Origin: Dyadobacter sp. SG02
GTDB taxonomy: Bacteria > Bacteroidota > Bacteroidia > Cytophagales > Spirosomataceae
NCBI RefSeq assembly: GCF_900109045.1
Contig: NZ_FNYL01000012.1
Coordinates: forward strand, 233,439-297,438
Length of the DNA: 64,000 nucleotides
Direction of reading: 5' to 3'
Both the position numbers and the translations under genes were made by a program. Under the pieces are notes generated by a model, which saw only the letters and a program-made list of their open reading frames with translations, was not told the origin of the DNA and searched no databases. Below are positions 25,764 to 34,200 of the stretch, one piece after another (the stretch's first letter is position 1; each line of letters begins with the position of its first letter).

Positions 25764-26699
25764 GTGATAACGACATTCTATATCCGCTTAATGGCGACAT
25801 GCTCATGCTTCATGGCATGTCTGCCATCCTTTGGACAAAAACGTGTGGCACCGGAAACGGCCAATGGCCGGTACTCCATAACCCTGAATGGGCAAGTCCT
25901 GAAAATAGACCCGGCGAAAGGTGCGCGGATTACCTCCCTGCTGCTGGACGGCCAGGACTTTCTGACCGATAGCACCGTGAACGATTTCAACTGGGGTTCG
26001 ACATTCTGGCTGAGCCCGCAGAGCGACTGGAACTGGCCGCCCTCTTCGGAAATCGATAATATGCCGTATCAGGCCAAAATACAGGATAATGCGGTTGTGC
26101 TCACCAGTTTGAAAGATCGCAAGACGGGTCTTGTGGTGGTCAAGGAAATTTCCGGTAATGCTGAAAGCCAGTCTTTCAACCTGAAATTCACCGTCATCAA
26201 TGAGTCGGATCGTGAACAACGCGTCGCGCCCTGGGAAGTGACCCGCGTACACACGGGAGGTACCGCATTTTTTCCAAAAGGAAAAGACAACGCCCGGGGC
26301 GGTTTGCTGAGTTCCACTTCGGTTAGCGACGGTATTTTCTGGTATGTATATCAAAAAGAAAAATTACCTGTAAAAGGCGACCGGCAGATTTATGCCGACG
26401 GTGCGGAAGGCTGGATGGCCCAGTTGAATGGCGATCGGATCCTGATCAAAAAGTTTCCGGACATCGCGCCGGAGCAAACAGCCCCCAAAGAAGGCGAGGT
26501 AGAGCTATTTGCCAGCGAACCGACCGCAGACAATCCGGGATACGTTGAAATAGAACATCAGGGCGCCTGGCAAATGCTGAAACCCGGCGCTTCATTCAGC
26601 TGGACCACTACCTGGTTGCTCAGAAAACTACCCGCAGGTATCGACCCGTCGCCAGGCAGCCGCAACCTGGTCGATTACGTCCGTAAAGTAGTAAAATAA
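25764..26699 (+). CDS. Secreted DUF4380-like protein
   Basis: 311 residues from GTG at 25764, three bases after susD. An ATG at 25791 would give 302 residues and a weaker signal peptide, so the GTG is preferred (MITTFYIRLMATCSCFMACLPSFGQ). The mature part (GRYSITLNGQVLKIDPAKGARITSLLLDGQDFL, STFWLSPQSDWNWPP, VAPWEVTRVHTGGTAFFPKG) matches the DUF4380 family, which looks like galactose-mutarotase/aldose-epimerase beta-sandwich folds. Presumably a periplasmic sugar-binding or epimerase-like protein working on the SusCD substrate; activity is unproven. Confidence 0.8.
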   Translation: MITTFYIRLMATCSCFMACLPSFGQKRVAPETANGRYSITLNGQVLKIDPAKGARITSLLLDGQDFLTDSTVNDFNWGSTFWLSPQSDWNWPPSSEIDNMPYQAKIQDNAVVLTSLKDRKTGLVVVKEISGNAESQSFNLKFTVINESDREQRVAPWEVTRVHTGGTAFFPKGKDNARGGLLSSTSVSDGIFWYVYQKEKLPVKGDRQIYADGAEGWMAQLNGDRILIKKFPDIAPEQTAPKEGEVELFASEPTADNPGYVEIEHQGAWQMLKPGASFSWTTTWLLRKLPAGIDPSPGSRNLVDYVRKVVK

Positions 26700-26786
26700 C
26701 CCGTTTGGTTACTTTATCAGGCATTCGCGGCAGTGCTGCGCAACGATCCCTAACCCCTTATTCGAGAAGCTGAACCTCAACTTTTT

Positions 26787-28955
26787 ATGATTGGAATTAA
26801 CAAATTTCAAAAACCACCTTTTCAAAAGAAAACCGTCCTGATCCCCGTCGTCGCGGCCTTTCTGGGGCTCGTTGCCTACCAGACCCGCGAGGCCGACGAC
26901 CGTTCATGGAGTATTTACAAGGCCGATGCCGAAAGTACCAGCTACTCGCGCCTCGACCAGATCAATGTTTCGAATGTAAATCAACTACAACCCGCCTGGA
27001 CTCATTCCTACAAGGATATGAAAGAAGGCAGCCGTGGCGGCAGTAGCGAATGCAACCCGATTATCGTCGACGGCGTGATGTACACCACCTCGGCCAAACA
27101 TTGGGCCTATGCCATCAATGCCGAAACCGGCGAGCAGCTCTGGACATTCGATCCTTTCGACGGGGCGGAAGGCGGTGGTGTAAGCCGTGGGGTAACTTAT
27201 TGGGAAAACGGCACAGACAAACGTATCCTTTTCACCGGTGGTGATAACCTCTTCGCGCTCGACGCGCGCACGGGGAAACCGGTGCAGTCGTTCGGAAAAA
27301 ACGGAAGGGTTAGTATGAATGCAGGCCTGCGCGATGATCCGGAAACCATTTCTGTGATCCCTACCTCACCGGGCATTGTATTCAAGGACCTGCTCATCAT
27401 GGGTGCCGAGGTTTCCGAACTATACGGCGCCCAGCCCGGCTATATCCGCGCTTACAATTGCAAAACGGGCAAATTGGAATGGACATTTCACACCATACCC
27501 CTACCTGGCGAGCCCGGCTACGAAAGCTGGCCGAAAGACGCCTACAAATACGCGGGCGGCGTAAACGACTGGGCCGGGATGAGCCTCGATACCCGCCGCG
27601 GCATTGTGTTTCTGGCATTAGGATCGCCATCCTACGACTTTTACGGCGCCGACCGGAAGGGAGATAACCTGTATGGGAACAGCGTGGTAGCACTGGACGC
27701 GGCAACAGGCAAATACATCTGGCATTACCAGCTCGTCCACCACGATCTTTGGGACTACGACCTGCCCGCACCGCCCAACCTGGTGACCGTCAACCGTGAC
27801 GGGAAACAGATCGACGCCGTGGCCCAGGTGACAAAGCACGGATTTGTATTTGTTTTTCACCGTGAAACCGGCGAGCCGCTGTTCCCGATCGAGGAGCGGA
27901 AAGTGCCGGCCTCGAATATCCCCGGCGAATACGCGTCGCCTACCCAGCCGTTTCCGCTCAAACCCAAACCTTTCGCCAGGCAATGGATGACCGAGGCGGA
28001 TCTGACGCATTATACCGACGCCGGGCACGATTCGCTCGTGAAAAAATTCCGCTCGATGCGGTACGAAGGGCTGTTCACCCCACCCGATTTGAGAGGTACC
28101 CTGATGCTTCCGGGCACGCGCGGCGGCGCGGAATGGGGAGGCGCCGCTTACGACCCGGCTTCCACGGTACTTTTTGTCAAATCCAACGATTCCCCCGAAA
28201 TCCAGTCGATGAAGAAAGTCGATGTTGAGCAGGAGGCCAAAGACCAGACCGTTTACGACCAGGGAAAGACATTGTATATGACCTACTGCGTGGCCTGCCA
28301 TGGCAAGGACAAAAACGGCGATGAACCGAACTATCCTTCGCTGATCGGCCTACGCAACCGCATGACACGCGAAGCAGCCCTTGACAAGATCAAAAAAGGC
28401 GGCGGAAAAATGCCCGCATTCGCCTCGGCCATCAAAGGCAAAGAAAAGGGTATGATCGCATTCCTTTTCGACCGCCCGCAAAATTCCGCCAAAGTGACCA
28501 AACAGGAGACCGGACAAACCCAAAAAGGCGCCGACAAGTACCTGAACCTTACCGCATACGGCCATTTCCGTGATCCACAGGGCAACCCGGCATTGCGCCC
28601 GCCATGGGGAACGCTCAATGCGATCAACCTCAGTACCGGCGACTACGAATGGCAGGTAACGCTCGGCAACGACGAAAAACGTCAGGAAAACGGCGCACCG
28701 GAAACCGGTCAGGAAGGTTCCGCCGGCCCGATCGTGACCGCTGGCGGCCTCGTTTTCATCAGCGGCACACAGGACCGCAAACTCCGCGCATTCGACAAAA
28801 AAACCGGCAAGCTTATCTGGCAAACCACCCTCCCGGGCATCGCCAACGCCACCGCCTGCACCTACATGAGCGGCGGTAAGCAGTACGTGGCATTATCCGT
28901 GGGAGGAACGAAGGAAAACCCGTCGGGGTCTGTGATGGCGTTCAAGTTGCCGTGA
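26787..28955 (+). CDS. PQQ-dependent dehydrogenase with cytochrome c domain
   Basis: 722 residues. One N-terminal membrane helix or signal (VLIPVVAAFLGLVAYQT) is followed by a quinoprotein beta-propeller: W-rich repeats such as NVNQLQPAWTHSYKD, NAETGEQLWTFDPFDG and DWAGMSLDTRRGIVFLALGS. A haem c motif C501-x2-C504-H505 lies inside the propeller order, about residues 487-575, and propeller sequence resumes (WQVTLGNDEK... KTGKLIWQTTLP) to the end. It should oxidise a sugar or alcohol in the periplasm and pass electrons to the respiratory chain through its haem. PQQ biosynthesis genes are not in the window. It follows the DUF4380 gene by 87 bases. Confidence 0.88.
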   Translation: MIGINKFQKPPFQKKTVLIPVVAAFLGLVAYQTREADDRSWSIYKADAESTSYSRLDQINVSNVNQLQPAWTHSYKDMKEGSRGGSSECNPIIVDGVMYTTSAKHWAYAINAETGEQLWTFDPFDGAEGGGVSRGVTYWENGTDKRILFTGGDNLFALDARTGKPVQSFGKNGRVSMNAGLRDDPETISVIPTSPGIVFKDLLIMGAEVSELYGAQPGYIRAYNCKTGKLEWTFHTIPLPGEPGYESWPKDAYKYAGGVNDWAGMSLDTRRGIVFLALGSPSYDFYGADRKGDNLYGNSVVALDAATGKYIWHYQLVHHDLWDYDLPAPPNLVTVNRDGKQIDAVAQVTKHGFVFVFHRETGEPLFPIEERKVPASNIPGEYASPTQPFPLKPKPFARQWMTEADLTHYTDAGHDSLVKKFRSMRYEGLFTPPDLRGTLMLPGTRGGAEWGGAAYDPASTVLFVKSNDSPEIQSMKKVDVEQEAKDQTVYDQGKTLYMTYCVACHGKDKNGDEPNYPSLIGLRNRMTREAALDKIKKGGGKMPAFASAIKGKEKGMIAFLFDRPQNSAKVTKQETGQTQKGADKYLNLTAYGHFRDPQGNPALRPPWGTLNAINLSTGDYEWQVTLGNDEKRQENGAPETGQEGSAGPIVTAGGLVFISGTQDRKLRAFDKKTGKLIWQTTLPGIANATACTYMSGGKQYVALSVGGTKENPSGSVMAFKLP

Positions 28956-28992
28956 TAAGTTTGCTAAACCACCAATGTGCAAAGCACCGGGA

Positions 28993-29358
28993 TCAATTAG
29001 CAACGGTCGCTTTCCCAGGCAAAAAGACCGACGGATCCCGCAGAAACGCCGCAATCCAGATGAGTGTCAGCGGGAGGACGGCGTTGAAGGCCGTGCCATG
29101 GGAAAGTTCGGTGGCGATGGCGCCCGCAAAGTAGCAGGTGAGAAGGATGAAACCGATTTTCATGGTTTTCGGGTAAACGAAGAGGGCCGTGAAGCCGATC
29201 TCCATCAGGCCGAGGGGGATAAGGTAACCCCCTACCCCGACTTTGGTTAATGTCTGAACGATTTCCGGGCTCTTACTCAGTTTCATAATGCCGCTGAACA
29301 CCGGCAGCAACGAGGCCAGGGCGGTTACGACGATCGTGATGATTTTCTTTGCTTTCAT
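28993..29358 (-). CDS. DoxX-like small membrane protein
   Basis: 121 residues with four hydrophobic helices (IITIVVTALASLLPVFSGIMKL; YLIPLGLMEIGFTALFVY; IGFILLTCYFAGAIATEL; AVLPLTLIWIAAFL), the DoxX-like family layout. Members are small quinone- or thiol-stress-associated membrane proteins. Divergent from an HxlR regulator with two operator-like palindromes in the 101-base gap, so it is probably that regulator's target. Confidence 0.85.
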   Translation of the reverse strand: MKAKKIITIVVTALASLLPVFSGIMKLSKSPEIVQTLTKVGVGGYLIPLGLMEIGFTALFVYPKTMKIGFILLTCYFAGAIATELSHGTAFNAVLPLTLIWIAAFLRDPSVFLPGKATVAN

Positions 29359-29392
29359 GTCTGTTTTGATTTTTTGTCAAAACTAGCTACAT

Positions 29393-29413
29393 TTACTATA
29401 CAATTGATAGTAA
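29393..29413 (+). promoter_or_regulatory. HxlR operator candidate
   Basis: Perfect inverted repeat TTACTAT / ATAGTAA separated by 7 bases, midway between doxX and the HxlR gene. HxlR/YodB-type regulators bind such TACT...AGTA dyads, so this is the likely autoregulatory site. Confidence 0.55.
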
Positions 29414-29418
29414 TATAC

Positions 29419-29440
29419 AAAAGGTTAGTAATAACCTTTT
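29419..29440 (+). promoter_or_regulatory. Second inverted repeat before the HxlR gene
   Basis: AAAAGGTTA / TAACCTTTT, a 9-bp perfect dyad with a 4-base centre, 20 bases before the HxlR ATG. It could be a second operator or a leader hairpin. Confidence 0.4.
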
Positions 29441-29459
29441 AGTTAGCAAGAAAAATAAC

Positions 29460-29870
29460 ATGACATTCACTAATCACAACGGCCCGAGGCCCAGCCGGGC
29501 ACAATGCTACAATAAGCTCAATGCAGCAGGAGATGCCTTATATGTAATCGGGGGCAAATGGCGGCTGCGCATCATCATCGCACTTTCCGAAGGGCACAAA
29601 CGGTTCAACGAAATTCAGCGCGCCATCGACGGCATTTCGGCCAGGGTACTCTCCAACGAGTTGAAAGAACTGGAAATCAATGGCTTCGTTACGCGGAAAG
29701 TTTATACCGACTTCCCGGTATCCATCGAATATGAACTGACGCCTTACAGCGATACATTATCGCCGGTCATCGACTCACTGATCAATTGGGGCGAAATGCA
29801 TCGTCAGCGGATCATGCATTCGGAAAAGCCGCAGGAAGAGCCCGCTACTGCTCTGGCAGAGATACTGTGA
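29460..29870 (+). CDS. HxlR-family transcriptional regulator
   Basis: 136 residues, winged helix. The family opening is C16-x-N-KLNAAGDALYVIGGKWRLRII, followed by FNEIQRAIDGISARVLSNELKELEINGFVTRKVY and the wing (VSIEYELTPYSDTLSPVIDSLINWGEMH). The N-terminal cysteine is the redox-sensing residue in YodB-type members, so electrophile or disulfide stress sensing is possible. Divergent from doxX. Its last 26 bases overlap the end of the convergent gene at 29845. Confidence 0.93.
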   Translation: MTFTNHNGPRPSRAQCYNKLNAAGDALYVIGGKWRLRIIIALSEGHKRFNEIQRAIDGISARVLSNELKELEINGFVTRKVYTDFPVSIEYELTPYSDTLSPVIDSLINWGEMHRQRIMHSEKPQEEPATALAEIL

Positions 29871-30789
29871 CGTGCCACATATCACCCGAATTACTCACTT
29901 TTTCGGTCCCCCACACACCCGGACCGCCGTCGGGCCGCAGGTAGACGCTAAACACCAGCGTACTGATTTTGGTACCTTTGACGAGTACGCTTCCGCAGGC
30001 GGCGCCGTTATCGCAGTTGCCGGTAATCGGCGTTTTGGAGTGCAATATCCTCGTTTTACTCATATCTATCTGCATTTCCTCGCTGCCCGAGAGCTTCGCT
30101 AATGTCAGCGACGGCGTTTGCAGTTCGAGTTCCGTGGCGAAACCGAGGCGCTTATCGCCAAAATTCGTGGTCGCGCCCAGACCAATGAACGAAATGACCG
30201 GATTATCCACCGGTTTGTTGAATTGCAGCCGCAACTTCCCGTAGTAATACCGGCAGGTGTCGGTTTTAGGGGCATTCGCTGTTAGCAATGGCTTGGCGGA
30301 AAGGAATACCTGCAAGCCGGCATTCATAAACAGGTTCACACCCTTCCCGACCGGTCCCTGCGGGTGCGCCGTGAAAATTTTGCGTGCCGTATCGGCATAA
30401 TAGTAGTTGGTATTGATCACCGGTACCGCCCGTACATGCGTGCTGCTCGCACCCGACGCAGCGCCGAAAGTCATTCCCGTTACATGCTGCGGCACATTCA
30501 CGTATGGCTGATCGTCAAAACTGAACGTCACCGACAGCTCCGATTTCAGTTTCTGAAAATAAATTCCCTCGTCGGTACTTCCGTTTTTATTGTAGAAGAA
30601 AGTCAGGGTTTGAGGGATGGAAGTAGGCCCCTTCGGCACCGGCAACTGGTAGCTGTTGTTGACGCCATCCTGTACCAGTTCGTAGGTACTCAGGACGTTC
30701 GGTCCCTGAGCAACGGCAAAGCCGGTTGAAACGGCAATCAGAAAGCACGTCAGCACCGACCTTAGCGGTGATAATGAAGATGTTAGCAT
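29845..30789 (-). CDS. Secreted protein of unknown function
   Basis: 314 residues from the ATG at 30789, which gives a proper signal peptide (MLTSSLSPLRSVLTCFLIAVSTGFAVAQ). The frame is open another 40 codons upstream without protein character. The mature part is beta-rich (LSVTFSFDDQPYVNVPQ; YYGKLRLQFNKPVDNPVISFIGLG; ISTLVFSVYLRPDGG), resembling N-terminal domains of large Bacteroidota adhesins but ending abruptly at SLPEQ with no sorting domain. It may therefore be a short relative of, or remnant from, a larger surface protein. The end overlaps the HxlR gene end by 26 bases. Confidence 0.7.
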   Translation of the reverse strand: MLTSSLSPLRSVLTCFLIAVSTGFAVAQGPNVLSTYELVQDGVNNSYQLPVPKGPTSIPQTLTFFYNKNGSTDEGIYFQKLKSELSVTFSFDDQPYVNVPQHVTGMTFGAASGASSTHVRAVPVINTNYYYADTARKIFTAHPQGPVGKGVNLFMNAGLQVFLSAKPLLTANAPKTDTCRYYYGKLRLQFNKPVDNPVISFIGLGATTNFGDKRLGFATELELQTPSLTLAKLSGSEEMQIDMSKTRILHSKTPITGNCDNGAACGSVLVKGTKISTLVFSVYLRPDGGPGVWGTEKVSNSGDMWHVTVSLPEQ

Positions 30790-31204
30790 GTGTGAAAGGT
30801 TGAGATACGTTGAGATAACAGCAGGCAATATAGGATTTATGTGCGAAGGTGTCCACTGATCCGGGGTTCTGATTTTCATTTTAGCAGGATAATTCAAGTT
30901 AATCCTCACATCTTACCATTCAAGAGGTATTTAGTCAGGAATTTCAAACTAAGTAATTGATTATTAACTAAATGTAACTACACGGTTATTTTTCATCGCT
31001 CCGAAAAACTTAAAGGTGGATACCGCTTTTTTACCGGCGCGGCGGTTAACCAAATGTTTCCCCTCAGCCTTCAATCATAATACATTATTGATCCGCTTTC
31101 CGCCGGGCGCCAGCACCTTTTGAGGGAAATTTGAGGCTTCATTTCACATCTCGTTCCGACTACTCTCCCATTCGTTCCGGCTATTATTCATTTAATCTCA
31201 AAAC
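30790..31204. other. Divergent intergenic region, about 415 bases
   Basis: AT-rich near the leftward gene and GC-richer near the nuclease gene. I see no repeat from the window's families, no RNA gene, and no exact TAnnTTTG box with a matching upstream element. It presumably holds promoters for both flanking genes. Confidence 0.6.
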
Positions 31205-34200
31205 ATGAAGAAATTCTCTACGCATTTGCGCCGGCCCGGAAAGGTTCGCGCAGGAATGCTTTGGCTGTGCTTGCTGCTCACCTGCACGGTCAAAGCCCAG
31301 ATCCCTAAAACAGGCTTTGATCCTGTATTAGCACCTCAATTTATGTCCAGTGGCGACGCTACGCGCCTGCCGGTAATCTTCCGCGCGACGATCACGGGAC
31401 TCACCCCGTCGACCTCTTACCGGTATTACAATCAGCTCGCAACGGATGCAGACCTCACCGCAAACAATAGCGGTGCCGGTAATCCATTGTTTATCAGTCA
31501 GGATGGACTGACATACACGTATGCGACCGGCACCTCGCTCACCACTGCGGGCCGCTACGGCACGTTTACGACGGATGCTTCCGGTAATTATACCGGCTGG
31601 TTCGGGGCCGTGAACACCGGCAATGCCAAGTTCGCCGGCGGGGCATTGCTCTACGCGACCCTTACCCTTGGCGATGCAACCGGAACCTCCCTGGGCCGGC
31701 GCGCCCTGAGTGTTCCTTTTAAAGTGCTGGCATACAGCACCGCAGCCGGGACCAACAACGGGTCCTTCCTGAAAGAGACTACCTCCGGTGCGACCTCCAA
31801 AAACATCGTCGCGATTTACGACAACACGGCCGGTACCGGCCGACCACTTTACGTTGCACCTGTGGAAGCTACCGGGGCAACCATCGCCAGCGTCGTGCCC
31901 GGCTACACCACTGCCGCCGGTGGCTGGAATGCCATCATCCCCAACGACAATGCGAACGGCGTAAGGCGTATCGAACAACTCGGTGTTGCCAATGCAAGCA
32001 TTATCGGCTGCTCGACCGATGACGACGGCATATGGCCGACGGGATCGATCAATACCACGAACCCCACCGCCGGTGCATCCGGACTGACCATTGCCGCTGG
32101 CGATGCGGCGCTTACTTCCTGTACTACGTTACCTGTTGTAAATCTTTCGGTAAGCAGCAATGCCGGCACCGAAGCCGCACAGACCATCATTACCGTCACT
32201 GCAACGGCAACGGCACCCGTAACGGGCGACCAGACCGTCGACATCAGCATTTCGGGCACCAATATTACGGCGACCGATTATGCATTGTCCGGCAATGTGA
32301 TTACCATTCCAAACGGCGCCACTTCCGGCTCTGTGACATTTGCCATTTCCGACGACGGCGATGTAGAGAATATCGAAACCGCTCTCCTGACAATTTCCAA
32401 CCAATCGGCGGGCATTGTATTGGGCACCGATACGCAATCGGTCACCATTACCGACAACGACGGCGCACCGAACGTGAATGCACCGGTGATTGTGGCGGAT
32501 AATGAAGCGTTGATCGATGCAGACCGTACGACCGCGTACCTTTCGGTTCCTGACAACAGCCCAGTTGCAAGCCCGGCGGCATTTGTAAGCGGTGTACCCA
32601 ACGACCCGACCGACCCGGCCCGTACGCTGGGTATCGAATTCAATGTAAGCGATGTGGAAACGGCCGCATCCGGTCTCGTTGTAACTGCAACCAGCAGCAA
32701 TGCAACCGTCGTACCCGACGCCAATCTTTCAGTCACGACTGGCAATGAGAATAGCCGTAACCTGAAAATCACACCGGCAGGTGTAGGATACACCGATATC
32801 ACCATCACCGTCACCGATGGCGGCCTCAGCAGTTCCTACGTCATCAAATACGCCGCTTCCGCAGCCTCGGGTACGCCCGCACTCACCCGCTTCCATACGC
32901 AGGTGAGCGACGCCTCCACGGCGCAGGCCGTCGACAACGACTATATGCTGGTAGCCGACGACGAGAACCAGGTTTTGAGACTTTACAATCGCCAGAATTC
33001 AGGCTTGCCGGTGAATGGCTTTGACTATACCAGCTCCCTCGGCCTGACCGATATTTCCGGAGGGGCACCGCGCGAGGTCGATATCGAGTCGTCGCTCATG
33101 ATCGGTAACCGTATTTACTGGCTGGGATCGCACAGCAATGCATCGGGAGGCAACAACCGCCCCAACAGAAGTCGCATTTTTGCTACCGATCTGTCGGGCA
33201 GCGGAGCAGCAGCTACCCTGTCATACATAGGAAGGTATGATGGCTTGAAAACCGATCTGCTGGCCTGGGACGCTTCCAATGGCGATGTCCTTGGCCTCGC
33301 GGCAAGTGCCGTCGCAGGTAAAATACCGGAAGATGCTGCGCTAGACGGGTTCAATATCGAAGGCCTGACCATCGCTCCCGACGGCACAACGGGCTACATC
33401 GGCTTCCGGGCACCTTACCAATCGACGAGCACGCGCACGCTCGCATTGATCGTGCCCTGGACCAATATGACCTCGCTTTTCTCCGGCAATCCAACTACCG
33501 GTCCTGCTACATTCGGAACGCCGATCCAGCTCGATCTGGGCGGCAGGGGCATCCGCGAGATCAAAAAAAATGCTGCGGGGGAATATTTGATCCTGGCAGG
33601 ACCGGCCGATGTGGCTACCGGCACAGCCCCCAAAGATTTCCGCTTCTACACCTGGACCGGTAACCCTGCCGACACCCCCGTGCTGCACTCGGCCAACCTG
33701 ACGGCCCTGAATGCCGAGGGTAGCTTCGAATCGATCGTCGACCTGCCTTCTCCATTGACCAATACGAGCGAAATACAGGTTTTGGTGGATAATGGGGATA
33801 ATGTGTTTTACAATGACGGCACGATTGCGAAGGAACTGGGCCAACCAAACTACAAGAAATTCAGAAGCGAGCGCATTGCGCTGGGGAACGCACCGTTGGT
33901 TGCTACGAGAATCCACCAGATCCAGGGTTCGGGCAACACGGCGGCCCTCACGGGCGCGCTCACCATCGAGGGCGTCGTGACCCGCACTTTCACGGGTTCA
34001 ACCGGACTGAACGGATTTTATGTGCAGGAAGAGGACGCCAACGCAGATACCGACCCCACCACGTCGGAAGGTATTTTCGTCTACAATGTCGCCGCAGACC
34101 CGGCTGGTGTAGTAGCCGTTGCGCAGGGAGACCTGGTCCGCATTTCCGGAGAAGTGATCGATTTTACAAGCACGACCAGCGGTTTTACCACCAGCCTTAC

